A DNA stretch of 23,043 nt. Origin: MKRK01 sp001896915 (GTDB lineage Bacteria; Bacillota; Clostridia; Oscillospirales; Acutalibacteraceae). The notes under the pieces were generated by a model. That model was not told where the DNA came from, made no database searches, and saw only the letters and a program-made list of their open reading frames with translations. A program made the position numbers and the translations under genes. Below are positions 1 to 7,768 of this stretch, one piece after another (position 1 is the first letter of the stretch; each line of letters opens with the position of its first letter). The DNA lies in NCBI GenBank assembly GCA_937973935.1, contig CALJJF010000198.1, positions 1 through 23,043 of the forward strand. Direction: 5' to 3'.

Positions 1-3000
1 AAGGGTTGGGATTTGAACAGACCGATCCCGTCAAACAAGGCGGTGATGTCTTTTTGGTTGTTGAAGGTGAGATATACATCCACATAATCCGCATAGCAGT
101 ATGCCGGTATGTTGAAGGTGTTCAGATGCCGCTGCCATTCGGTGGAATAGGGATTGAAGCTGAAGGACGATATGGTTTCGTATTCGTTGCTTCCGTCGTT
201 TTTCAAGGCTTCGATCCGGATTCCGAAGCTTCTGCCGCTTGGATCGTTATTGATCTTTTCCAAGGGCAATGCCTCGCTTTGAAGCTTTGCCCATCCTCCG
301 TAAGCATAGGTTTCTTCCGCTTTTCCGCCAATGTATACACGTTGCTTGATTTCGTTGATAACATTGTCCGTCGCTTTCATTTGGTAGCTGCTGTTGCTGA
401 GTGCTTTGTGGGTTAATTCTGATGCGGTGTCTGTGTTGATTTCGTTTAAAATCTCAGGCAGAGCAGAAGACTGCCAGCCGCCGTCGGTGCCGAAACCGCT
501 GTTAAAATCACCGTTTTCAATGTAGTTATATTCATAGTCTGCAAACCCCGGCGCGACTAAGATGTCGTCAATATAGGCGGTGCCTGCATTGACAAGGCTG
601 AGGGTAAAATAAAGCTTGTAATCCGTTGTAGCAGTATTTTCATATAACACCGCCTGCAGCTTTGTCCATTCGCCATCTTGCTTCGCAATGTAGGACGGTT
701 TGGAGTATATGGTTCCTCCGCTTTGCTTTTTGTAGGCAGTAAAGGACGCTTTGGTATTTCCTTCGGTCTTCACCCACATGGAAACCGTATATTTGTAAAT
801 CCCGTTTTGGGGGAGACTGTTGGTTTCCGGCAGACCCAAAGAGAAGGTCTGCCCTTCTGTTAAGGACACCTGATACGCCTTGCTGCCGCTGTGTGAATAT
901 TTTGTCTCTTCCGTATTTGCAATCACTGCACCTGTACCTGTTCCGGCTGCTGTATAATTGCTTGCATTGCCGTCTTCAAACCCGCCATTTTTCAGAAGGT
1001 TGACCGATGACGGCATTTTGTTTGTTTCTGCGTTCAGCTTGTTTCTGGTGCCGTTTTCCTTGCTGAAAATTCCAAAGCTCGTGTTTCCGTCACCGTCGGA
1101 GGCATAAATGAGATTGGCATAATCATCAAAGGTTTCTATCTCCTGATTGCCCTTGTTGTCTGTGATGATTGTCTTGTGGATGGAATAGTCAAAGTCCAGC
1201 GTGTTGCCGGTTGTTCCGTCCGAGCCAAACTCTGTCACCTTTGAGATGGTTGTAACATAGCAGTAATTGTAGTCATAGGAATACCCATGACCCGAAACAT
1301 CCGTTGCGGATTTTAATAAGTGAGTGCTGTAATGATCCAGCTTATAGTCATAAGAAACCTTGCTGCCGTCGTTGTAGGTGACATCCTTCAGATAATAGCC
1401 GTCGTTTGTCAATTCGGTTCCCTGTGCATCTGTCAGGTGTGCAAAGTTATATTCCACCTTGCTGATGACCGTTGTCCCGGTGCCTACATAGTTGATTTCT
1501 TTGTATGTACCCTTTTCCTCATCATAGACAAAATTGTACTTTCTGCCTGCACCGTCCTTGATGTATTCCAGCTTTGGGTATCCGACGGTTGAACCGTCGA
1601 GTTGAATCAAGTCCTCGGCGTATTTGATTTCAATAAAATCATTGGTAATGGGGCTTTGGATCTGAACCATTCTGCCAAAGTGATTGTATGCATTTTCAAC
1701 CACGCTGTCATATCCGTCATCAAAAACCATCGTTTCACCCGACAGATTTTTGATGGTGATTTGGGGATAATCCGTATTGTCCGCCCCTGCTGCCAGAGTT
1801 AAGACAAGACCTGCCCCTGCGTCGTCTTCCCAGACCCTATCCCCGTTTGCAAGCTCCTCTTTATAGAACAGTGTTCTTCGCACGCCGTTTTCATCAAAGA
1901 GCGTATAGTTTGATGTCGTGCTGGAATACAAACTATTGTATTTAAGGTATTTTTGATAATTAATCGTCCAGTTTGCTTCCCCGTTTCCACCGCCACTTTT
2001 ATCATGGGGCAATAACAACTGGGTTTTAGAATAGGTCATTTTGATATTTACCGGCATTCTGTTTCCTGAAAACCCGATATCATCCCGAACCAAGGTGCCA
2101 TAACCACTGATGTCATTGACATACATGGTTCCTGCTTTCCCGATATCCTGAGAATGATAATTGAAACGGCTGTCCAGCCCATGAAGATCGTAGTATTCAA
2201 TTTGAAGTGTACATAAATAAGCTCCATAGCTTCCGGGATAAGAAAAACGATCAATCAAAGTGTTATACAACGTCGCTTGATTGGTTGTGTCAGAATCCAG
2301 CCGAATGGCAAATGCCAATCCACTCTTTGAATAAGAATCATTCATGATACTGGTTATGTCAAAGCTCATAAAATCCTTACCGTCAATCTGATCCGCACCG
2401 GGTTCATATTTCCATGTATCAATGGGTGTGGAACTGATATTATTCGATGCGGTAATGGTAGAATACGTCGCATTGTTTAACGTATTTAGACGATAAGCAG
2501 AGAAGACCGGCTCATTTCCGGGAATAATCCCAACTGTGGTAGGGTCATATAATGTGCCCATGTTATTATCAATGGAATAAGGAAGTCGTACCGACACTTT
2601 ATTGATATTGGCTCCGACATTATCGGCACGAAGATAAGAACTGAATTCTAACAGCGCAATCCTCTCGTCTCCCTCAGCGGTTTTTCCTGCAAATCCGCCG
2701 TCATCGCCATTGTTGTTGTAATATTGAGCGGGTCCGTCATTGACAGAATCAACATAACCTCTTATCAGATTAATGTGTTCTTCCGTGGTACCTACCGTAG
2801 GATCCAATGTGACCGGGTAAACTCTTGCGCTGTCCGACAGCCATTGCTGCGACGGGGTATAGGTCAGCTTATAGATACCCTTTGACTGCAATGCCAAAGT
2901 AACCCCGATGTCATAGGAGGTCATGGATTTTTTCGCACTGTCAAACATAAAAGGCGCCGGCATAACAAACACAGGTTCCGTGCTGCCGTTCTCGGTAAAT

Positions 3001-3737
3001 TCCACTGATTTGTCCGCCTTTAAAACAGCGGTTAGCCCGCCTGCGTTGATTTCATATTCATAGCTATTTTGCTTTTTGGGCGCTTTTTTGATAACAATGG
3101 ATTCCTTGACACTGGTAGGCTCTACATTGTAAACAATGTCTGTGTAATCAATTACGTCCTTATATTCAATAGAAGAGGTTTTCTTTTCCAGTTGCAAGGC
3201 CTTGTCCTTTATATCCTGGTTTCCTTTTACTTTCGCCGTCAGCACGTTGTTCTTGATGGCTGAGCCCTTTTTGTTGACCTTTCCGAGAAGGCGGAAGGAA
3301 ATCGTATGCTTTCCCTTGGACACAGAAACAGGATCGTTGCCGTCCATGGTCTGGGGCAGCATCACTTTATATTCATTTTTGGCATTCGTGATATAACTTT
3401 TTCCATCCGCTGCTTTGACCGCAGTTAAGGTATTGTCAATATCCTGCCATGTTCCTTCGTTGTCCTTATAGTGAATCGGCGCCCCTGTGGAAACGGCTAC
3501 ATTCATGCCGTCTTCCCGATAAAACACCTTGGTGTATGCATTTCTCTTGTCTGTTTTCTCCCCGATAATTTGCGGCTCTTTGATTTCTTCTGTCGCTATG
3601 ACATCTTTCGCATTCTTGACAAACAAGCCATCCAGACCATCTGCCAAAGCAATCAATGACCCGGATGGGATTGTGGAGAAAACCAACGCAAAACATAACA
3701 TCATTGCAATGATTCTCATTTTTCTTTTCTTTTTCAT
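1..3737 (-). CDS. Giant secreted DNRLRE/YD-repeat (RHS-like) surface protein, C-terminus beyond window
   Basis: The frame is open from an ATG at 3737 to the left edge (about 1245 residues) with no stop, so the gene is cut by the window. A GGGGG ribosome binding site lies 8 bases before the ATG. Residues 1-32 are a lysine-rich, then hydrophobic signal peptide. Residues ~60-300 resemble the N-terminal region of clostridial DNRLRE proteins (HYKDNEGTWQDIDNTLT). Residues ~310-510 resemble a DNRLRE domain, followed by the family's typical linker (AGTMYVNDISGYGTLVRDDI). Residues ~515-900 are Tyr/Asp/Gly-rich YD-like sequence (DNKGNQEIETFDDYANLIYA). Two jelly-roll, carbohydrate-binding-like modules start near residues 912 (NLLKNGGFEDG) and 1067 (NYIENGDFNSG). 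Such proteins are exported and can end in a variable toxin or processing domain; whether this one does cannot be seen here. The family assignment is from memory of motifs. Confidence 0.85.
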   Translation of the reverse strand, partial: MKKKRKMRIIAMMLCFALVFSTIPSGSLIALADGLDGLFVKNAKDVIATEEIKEPQIIGEKTDKRNAYTKVFYREDGMNVAVSTGAPIHYKDNEGTWQDIDNTLTAVKAADGKSYITNAKNEYKVMLPQTMDGNDPVSVSKGKHTISFRLLGKVNKKGSAIKNNVLTAKVKGNQDIKDKALQLEKKTSSIEYKDVIDYTDIVYNVEPTSVKESIVIKKAPKKQNSYEYEINAGGLTAVLKADKSVEFTENGSTEPVFVMPAPFMFDSAKKSMTSYDIGVTLALQSKGIYKLTYTPSQQWLSDSARVYPVTLDPTVGTTEEHINLIRGYVDSVNDGPAQYYNNNGDDGGFAGKTAEGDERIALLEFSSYLRADNVGANINKVSVRLPYSIDNNMGTLYDPTTVGIIPGNEPVFSAYRLNTLNNATYSTITASNNISSTPIDTWKYEPGADQIDGKDFMSFDITSIMNDSYSKSGLAFAIRLDSDTTNQATLYNTLIDRFSYPGSYGAYLCTLQIEYYDLHGLDSRFNYHSQDIGKAGTMYVNDISGYGTLVRDDIGFSGNRMPVNIKMTYSKTQLLLPHDKSGGGNGEANWTINYQKYLKYNSLYSSTTSNYTLFDENGVRRTLFYKEELANGDRVWEDDAGAGLVLTLAAGADNTDYPQITIKNLSGETMVFDDGYDSVVENAYNHFGRMVQIQSPITNDFIEIKYAEDLIQLDGSTVGYPKLEYIKDGAGRKYNFVYDEEKGTYKEINYVGTGTTVISKVEYNFAHLTDAQGTELTNDGYYLKDVTYNDGSKVSYDYKLDHYSTHLLKSATDVSGHGYSYDYNYCYVTTISKVTEFGSDGTTGNTLDFDYSIHKTIITDNKGNQEIETFDDYANLIYASDGDGNTSFGIFSKENGTRNKLNAETNKMPSSVNLLKNGGFEDGNASNYTAAGTGTGAVIANTEETKYSHSGSKAYQVSLTEGQTFSLGLPETNSLPQNGIYKYTVSMWVKTEGNTKASFTAYKKQSGGTIYSKPSYIAKQDGEWTKLQAVLYENTATTDYKLYFTLSLVNAGTAYIDDILVAPGFADYEYNYIENGDFNSGFGTDGGWQSSALPEILNEINTDTASELTHKALSNSSYQMKATDNVINEIKQRVYIGGKAEETYAYGGWAKLQSEALPLEKINNDPSGRSFGIRIEALKNDGSNEYETISSFSFNPYSTEWQRHLNTFNIPAYCYADYVDVYLTFNNQKDITALFDGIGLFKSQP

Positions 3738-3759
3738 TGTTTCATCCCCCAATATTTCT

Positions 3760-3772
3760 GTGATAGTATCAC
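3760..3772. promoter_or_regulatory. Palindrome at the +1 region of the surface-protein gene (possible operator)
   Basis: GTGATA-G-TATCAC is a perfect 6-1-6 inverted repeat just downstream of the -10 box at 3779-3784, so a bound protein would block transcription start. I do not recognise the motif as that of a specific regulator. Chance occurrence is possible at this length. Confidence 0.3.
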
Positions 3773-3778
3773 CCATAT

Positions 3779-3808
3779 ATCATATCACGAAACAAACGTT
3801 CTTGTCAA
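3779..3808 (-). promoter_or_regulatory. Sigma-A-type promoter of the DNRLRE/YD-repeat gene
   Basis: Read on the minus strand, TTGACA (3808-3803) and TATGAT (3784-3779) are separated by 18 bases and lie 42-71 bases before the start codon. The -35 box is a consensus match and the -10 box has one mismatch. A 13-bp palindrome sits at the expected transcription start. Confidence 0.6.
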
Positions 3809-3896
3809 TTTGTGTTATTTTACAAAGTTTTACGTATATTTTTGTCATAATTTATATAAATCGTTTTGTTTGGTCAAACAGCCATAAACCGTAACA

Positions 3897-3935
3897 AAAA
3901 AGGTTAAGGAATTATACCGATTCCTTAACCTTTTT
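3897..3935 (-). terminator. Intrinsic terminator downstream of degV
   Basis: A perfect 16-bp stem (arms 3897-3912 and 3920-3935, 7-base loop) has GGTTAAGGAAT at its core, flanked by A5 and T5, so it reads as a terminator in either direction. It most likely ends the degV transcript coming from the right. It starts 6 bases after the stop codon of the small ORF at 3942-4103. Confidence 0.8.
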
Positions 3936-3941
3936 ATTATA

Positions 3942-4103
3942 TTAATATGAAATAACCACACAGGACCATTTTCGGATCTTTGTCGGAGGTTTGAACTTTT
4001 CTGAATCATGACGATCCGGTAAAGTTGCTGCATGATAATGCGGGAAACAGATAGTGTAAAACAGTACAACCGTCATTCCGAAAGATAAACAAACCAAGTA
4101 CAT
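3942..4103 (-). CDS. Possible 53-residue small membrane protein between degV and its terminator
   Basis: An ATG 37 bases after the degV stop opens a 53-residue frame ending 6 bases before the terminator hairpin. The first ~20 residues (MYLVCLSFGMTVVLFYTICF) form one hydrophobic segment. The rest is polar and ends in a basic stretch (KFKPPTKIRKW) and a short hydrophobic tail. No convincing ribosome binding site precedes the ATG (only TTGGTG directly in front), and a second in-frame ATG is at 4076. I do not recognise a family. It could be a real small protein co-transcribed with degV, a remnant of a larger gene, or chance. Apart from this ORF, the 3738-4140 gap holds only the terminator and the promoter region of the surface-protein gene. 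Confidence 0.3.
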   Translation of the reverse strand: MYLVCLSFGMTVVLFYTICFPHYHAATLPDRHDSEKFKPPTKIRKWSCVVISY

Positions 4104-4140
4104 CACCAATCACAATGCCAACAACTTGACATTGCCGCAA

Positions 4141-5028
4141 TCAATCCACTCGTTTATCTCCCCAGAAGAAGAGCGCCATTGTCCCGGGTCCGGTGTGGCT
4201 GCCAATGGTGGTACCGATGTTAAAAATCTGCACCTTCCCCTTTAAATTCACAAATTTCGTTTCAATCTGCCGGGCAACCTCTTTGGCATCTTCCAGACAA
4301 GCCGCTTGGGAGATAAAGCACTTGCCGTCATAGTCCGGACCCTTTTGGGCATGGGCTTCCATTTTCTTTACAATCTCCTGGATTACCGCCTTTTTTCCTC
4401 TGATTTTATGACGGGGAATCAAATGCCCCGTATGGTTCATGTTGAGAAGCGGGCAAATATTCAGCAGTGTGCCGAACCATCCCGAGGCTTTGGAAATACG
4501 TCCGCCCTTGACATAGAAGGTCAGGTCGGTGGAGAAAAACCAGTGGTGCATCGTAAGCTTGTTTTCGTTGACCCAAGTGTGCAATTCATCAATCCCCATC
4601 CCGCCGTCACGCAAATCTGCCAGCTTGTCAACCAGGAGACCGTAGCCTGAGGAGGCAGCCAGAGAATCCACAATATATATCTTCCGATCCGGGTATTTTT
4701 CTGCCAAGTCGTCTCTGGCAATACAAGCGGAATTATAAGTGCCGGATAAGCCGCTGGAAAGGCTCACATGAAGGATATCCAGTCCTTTCTCCAAAAAGCC
4801 TGTGAAATAATCAACAAACTCGTCCACATTGACCTGTGAGGTCTTGGTTTCCGCACCCGCGGCCATGGCTTTATAAAATTCATCAAAGGACATGGATTTC
4901 CCCAAATCGTCTGAATATTGAACACCGTCTAAAAAATAATGAAAGCAGATATAATGAATATCCCTCTCGGTAAAATGCTCGTCCGATACATCCGCAGTGG
5001 AACAACAGCTTAAAATATAGTTACTCAT
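4141..5028 (-). CDS. DegV family fatty-acid-binding protein (FakB-like)
   Basis: The 295-residue protein is full length for the DegV family. Characterised members (FakB) hold a fatty acid for phosphorylation by the kinase FakA, feeding exogenous or recycled fatty acids into phospholipid synthesis in the cytoplasm. Family signatures visible are the TSQ motif at residues 63-65, SSGLSGTYNSA at 91-101, GRISK near the middle and a C-terminal GTTIGSHTGPG at 272-282, which contacts the lipid carboxylate in known structures. The start is ATG at 5028, preceded by GATGAGG. No fakA is nearby, which is usual because fakB genes are often scattered. The promoter carries a 23-bp palindrome over its -10 box, suggesting a dedicated repressor. 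The lipid preference cannot be told from sequence. Confidence 0.9.
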   Translation of the reverse strand: MSNYILSCCSTADVSDEHFTERDIHYICFHYFLDGVQYSDDLGKSMSFDEFYKAMAAGAETKTSQVNVDEFVDYFTGFLEKGLDILHVSLSSGLSGTYNSACIARDDLAEKYPDRKIYIVDSLAASSGYGLLVDKLADLRDGGMGIDELHTWVNENKLTMHHWFFSTDLTFYVKGGRISKASGWFGTLLNICPLLNMNHTGHLIPRHKIRGKKAVIQEIVKKMEAHAQKGPDYDGKCFISQAACLEDAKEVARQIETKFVNLKGKVQIFNIGTTIGSHTGPGTMALFFWGDKRVD

Positions 5029-5057
5029 ATTTCGTTGGCCTCATCTTTTTATAAATT

Positions 5058-5104
5058 TAAAATGTATTACATACATTTTACCGTTAAATTTTATCACAAA
5101 TCAA
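5058..5104 (-). promoter_or_regulatory. degV promoter with overlapping palindromic operator
   Basis: On the minus strand TTGATT (5104-5099) and TAAAAT (5080-5075) are 18 bases apart. The -10 box is part of a perfect inverted repeat with 10-bp arms (5058-5067 and 5071-5080) and a 3-base centre. This arrangement is typical of a repressor site of the TetR or MarR kind. It does not look like the FapR or FabT consensus as I know them. No regulator gene of those families is in the window. Confidence 0.5.
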
Positions 5105-5167
5105 CAGAAAAAGAAATCAAATCCTGAAATTTTTGATTATACAATGGAAATGAACAACTGTAGAGCC

Positions 5168-5199
5168 AAAAAACGCCACTCTACAATTTGTAGAGTGGC
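5168..5199 (-). terminator. Intrinsic terminator of the XRE regulator gene
   Basis: An 11-bp perfect stem (5175-5185 with 5189-5199, GCCACTCTACA) is followed on the minus strand by G and T6. It lies 30 bases after the stop of the XRE gene. Confidence 0.8.
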
Positions 5200-5229
5200 T
5201 GAAAAACTGCGTTTTATACATAAAAACAG

Positions 5230-5805
5230 CTATTTTGTCTTTCTTTTAATCTTAAAGCTAAGGGAAAGGATGATTTCAGAAGGAATGCCCAGCACAAAAA
5301 TCAACCACCAGTTATAATGAAGGAAGGTAACATAGATAGCGGCAATGACGCTCCAAAGCAAAGCAGAAAGGATATAAAAGTTCCGCTTTCGTTTCCCCCA
5401 AACGGAGTTTAATACAAGCAGTACAATCAGTGAAATCGGGAGGGTATACACAAACACCAACCATTCCACATAGCCAACAGCCCACAGGACCGTAAACGCC
5501 AGCATGGCGAGTCCCCAAACCCCCACAAACGACATTTTGGTAATGACCCTGCCGTTATGGTGGATCAACTCCATGGGAGGTGCATCCCTGTCCTCATGGT
5601 CGTTCAACAGATAATCCACTGTAACACCGAACAGCTCGCTCATTCGTTTTAGTATGTATGCATCGGGTATGGACTCTGCCCGTTCCCATTTTGATACAGC
5701 CTTATCGGAATAATTCAGCTGTTGTCCCAGCTCATACTGGGTCATTTTATTTTGTGTCCGCAAGTAAATTATATTCTCAGATACCGTTTTTTTTAGGTTC
5801 TCCAT
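5230..5805 (-). CDS. XRE-family regulator with four C-terminal membrane segments
   Basis: The 191-residue protein begins with an XRE/Cro helix-turn-helix (residues ~7-62; TQYELGQQLNYSDKAVSKWE is the recognition-helix region), followed by a short linker. Four hydrophobic segments follow at about 91-112, 115-134, 143-163 and 166-183, then a lysine-rich tail. It is probably a DNA-binding protein tethered to the membrane, a common clostridial layout whose ligands are mostly unknown. I chose the ATG at 5805 because AAAGGGGC lies 7 bases before it. The frame is open to 5853, but an ATG there would overlap the -10 box of the promoter. It is transcribed from its own promoter, downstream of and co-directional with the ECF sigma gene. 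Confidence 0.85.
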   Translation of the reverse strand: MENLKKTVSENIIYLRTQNKMTQYELGQQLNYSDKAVSKWERAESIPDAYILKRMSELFGVTVDYLLNDHEDRDAPPMELIHHNGRVITKMSFVGVWGLAMLAFTVLWAVGYVEWLVFVYTLPISLIVLLVLNSVWGKRKRNFYILSALLWSVIAAIYVTFLHYNWWLIFVLGIPSEIILSLSFKIKRKTK

Positions 5806-5851
5806 CAAAAGCCCCTTTTCTCCAAAACACGATAGACTTGATTGTTGATTC

Positions 5852-5880
5852 ATTATATCAACTCACAGCCTACAAATCAA
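5852..5880 (-). promoter_or_regulatory. Sigma-A promoter of the XRE regulator
   Basis: TTGATT (5880-5875), a 17-base spacer and a perfect TATAAT (5857-5852) on the minus strand. The expected transcription start, near 5845, excludes the upstream ATG at 5853 and supports the start at 5805. Confidence 0.75.
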
Positions 5881-5961
5881 CGAAAAAATCCAAAAGGGTT
5901 TTCTTGCGTTTCTGAGAGAAGGATTGATTTCTTCCGACACAAACAAAGCGACCGACATGCC

Positions 5962-7605
5962 TCATGGAAGGTTTATAATATAACAGCTCATCCACTGCCG
6001 TTCTATGTCATCAGGCTCCTTCATATAGCCCTTTTCTACAGCCTGATTGAGTGCTGCCGGAATGATCATGGAGGACATAATTGTGTGATAGGTATTTTTG
6101 AAGTGGCTGTTTTTCAATACCCCTTCGGGAATACTTTTCTCAGCCATCGCTGCCACTTTTTCAAAAACGCTCTGAACCACCCGGTTGCTGTTATCCCTCA
6201 ATTCGTTCAAGATTTCATTGATATCTGCCATTTGTTCCTTTGTAAAGGTTGGAATAACACGGATGAATCCGTTTCCCTCTTTCTGATAAATATTCGCCTC
6301 AAGAGCAGAAGCCATCAGCTCTTTTTGGGGTTCCGGAAGGTCTTCCGTGCTAATTTTCAGCGGCAGGCTTGCGCATTTCATCACCTTGTGAAACCATGTT
6401 TCTTTTTTTGAGATAATATCATCATGATTGATTCTAGCCTTGCTCCATCTTGTATCCACCATAAAAAATGTATATTGATCATTCCATTCCATCATCGGTC
6501 CGCTCAGTGTCAGGTTATATTCCTCCTCCCGCCTTCCACTTTTTCTGATGATCTGCTCTGCCACCTGATCATCCACACTTGTTCCCAACGCATACCACCG
6601 TCCACCGTTTTCTCTGACAGGGATGGCCATATCATCAAATGTGTTTTCCTGAAGGGAACGAAAAAATTCCGTTGCGGTTTGAATGACAAAAATCCACATG
6701 AGCTGATTGTCCGAGCAGGCAGCTTTCCAAAAATCAATTTTTTTGATTCTTTCCAGACGTTCTCTGACGCCTTTCACCAGAATTTCACAAAACCGTTCAG
6801 CTTCACCAATCACAATTTCGGCAATGGCGAACACATCCTCTGTCAATGCGATGGGAAAATCGGTCATATACTTTTTACCCCGTTTACACAAAAGCTCACT
6901 TTTGACCAGTCTTTCTGTCTCATCCTCTATATACGGCGCAGAAACACCCAGCTCTTCGCAGAGTTCCTCCATCGTCAAGGGCTTCTTATATGCCGCCAGC
7001 AGTATATTTTGTGGCAATGCTCTTGTTACATAACAAAGGGGTTCCCCGGCGGTACCAATATTCCCATAGATGCCGATGGTAAGCTTTTGCGGTTTATAGC
7101 TTTTTTCACCAAAGGTTCTCATTCGGTCCATTCCTTTCATCAGTTCGGTTCTAGCACCCGACAGGTGCCATTTTACTGTGCCGGAGGGCAGCCCAAGCAT
7201 GCTAGCAATCTCGCCCACAGTATATTCATTGATATAATGCAGTATGGTAATTTCCCGCCTTGCCTTTGTTAAAAAAGCCAGCTCCCGTCTCAATGTATTG
7301 ATATCACTTGCCAGCTCCAAATCATCTTCTGTATTCACTTTGCAGTCTTGTATGGTTTCAGGAATACCGAAAACAACCTTTCGGTACGCATCTCTTCTGT
7401 ACTTGTCAATCAGTGTATTGCCTGCCACTCTCCAAATCCATGCATTCAGATGCTGAGGAATTTGCTTTTTTGAAAACGCAGTCAAAATCTTCACAAAAAT
7501 ATCTTGTGTCAGGTCTTCCGCATCCTGCAGACTTGCCGTATGACCGGCGGCATAACGGAATATTTTGGGCATGTATTCCTGTAACAACTCCTCTTTTTCT
7601 TGCAT
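5962..7605 (-). CDS. ECF sigma factor with long C-terminal extension carrying a probable winged helix
   Basis: The 547-residue protein starts with ECF sigma region 2 (residues ~8-74; DAEDLTQDIFVKIL and NAWIWRVAGNTLIDKYRR) and region 4 (~108-157; TVGEIASMLGLPSGTVKWHL). ECF factors usually stop near residue 170-190; here about 390 more residues follow. Residues ~198-250 (PLTMEELCEELGVSAPYIEDE, then RLVKSELLCKRGKKYM) look like a winged-helix DNA-binding domain. The remainder is soluble-looking, with no membrane segment or signal peptide. The start at 7605 is set by AAGGAGGG 5-6 bases upstream; the ATG at 7623 precedes that site and is unlikely. No anti-sigma factor gene is adjacent, so the extension may itself regulate the sigma domain (inference). 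Confidence 0.85.
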   Translation of the reverse strand: MQEKEELLQEYMPKIFRYAAGHTASLQDAEDLTQDIFVKILTAFSKKQIPQHLNAWIWRVAGNTLIDKYRRDAYRKVVFGIPETIQDCKVNTEDDLELASDINTLRRELAFLTKARREITILHYINEYTVGEIASMLGLPSGTVKWHLSGARTELMKGMDRMRTFGEKSYKPQKLTIGIYGNIGTAGEPLCYVTRALPQNILLAAYKKPLTMEELCEELGVSAPYIEDETERLVKSELLCKRGKKYMTDFPIALTEDVFAIAEIVIGEAERFCEILVKGVRERLERIKKIDFWKAACSDNQLMWIFVIQTATEFFRSLQENTFDDMAIPVRENGGRWYALGTSVDDQVAEQIIRKSGRREEEYNLTLSGPMMEWNDQYTFFMVDTRWSKARINHDDIISKKETWFHKVMKCASLPLKISTEDLPEPQKELMASALEANIYQKEGNGFIRVIPTFTKEQMADINEILNELRDNSNRVVQSVFEKVAAMAEKSIPEGVLKNSHFKNTYHTIMSSMIIPAALNQAVEKGYMKEPDDIERQWMSCYIINLP

Positions 7606-7720
7606 AGACACCCTCCTTTCCAAACGTCAATTACCATCGGCTGAAAGGTGAAGGTTTTTGACTTTATGAAGCTTCACCAATAAAAACGGACCGGTTCCCA
7701 AACGGTTGGTATACAACGAG

Positions 7721-7757
7721 AAAAAAGCTGCATCATTTTCATGACACAGCCTTTTTT
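7721..7757 (-). terminator. Intrinsic terminator of ackA
   Basis: On the minus strand, A6-flanked GCTGTGTCAT pairs with ATGATGCAGC (including two G-T wobbles) around a 4-base loop and is followed by T6. It lies 11 bases after the ackA stop. Confidence 0.8.
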
Positions 7758-7768
7758 ATATTTTACAA

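Noticed and set aside
3845..4069. Minus-strand 74-codon frame across the degV terminator
   Set aside because: It runs through the terminator hairpin and has no ribosome binding site; the 53-codon frame at 3942-4103 fits the context better.
5806..5853. Longer N-terminus for the XRE regulator
   Set aside because: The upstream ATG overlaps the promoter -10 box, and the ribosome binding site lies before the ATG at 5805.
5842..7272. Plus-strand open frames of 189 and 282 codons (5842-6411 and 6424-7272)
   Set aside because: They lie antisense to the well-supported ECF sigma gene, have low-complexity Cys/His/Phe-rich translations, and lack ribosome binding sites.
7647..7678. GGTGAAG...CTTCACC inverted repeat upstream of the ECF sigma gene
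   Set aside because: Seven-base arms with an 18-base spacer can occur by chance, and I could not fit it to an ECF autoregulated promoter.
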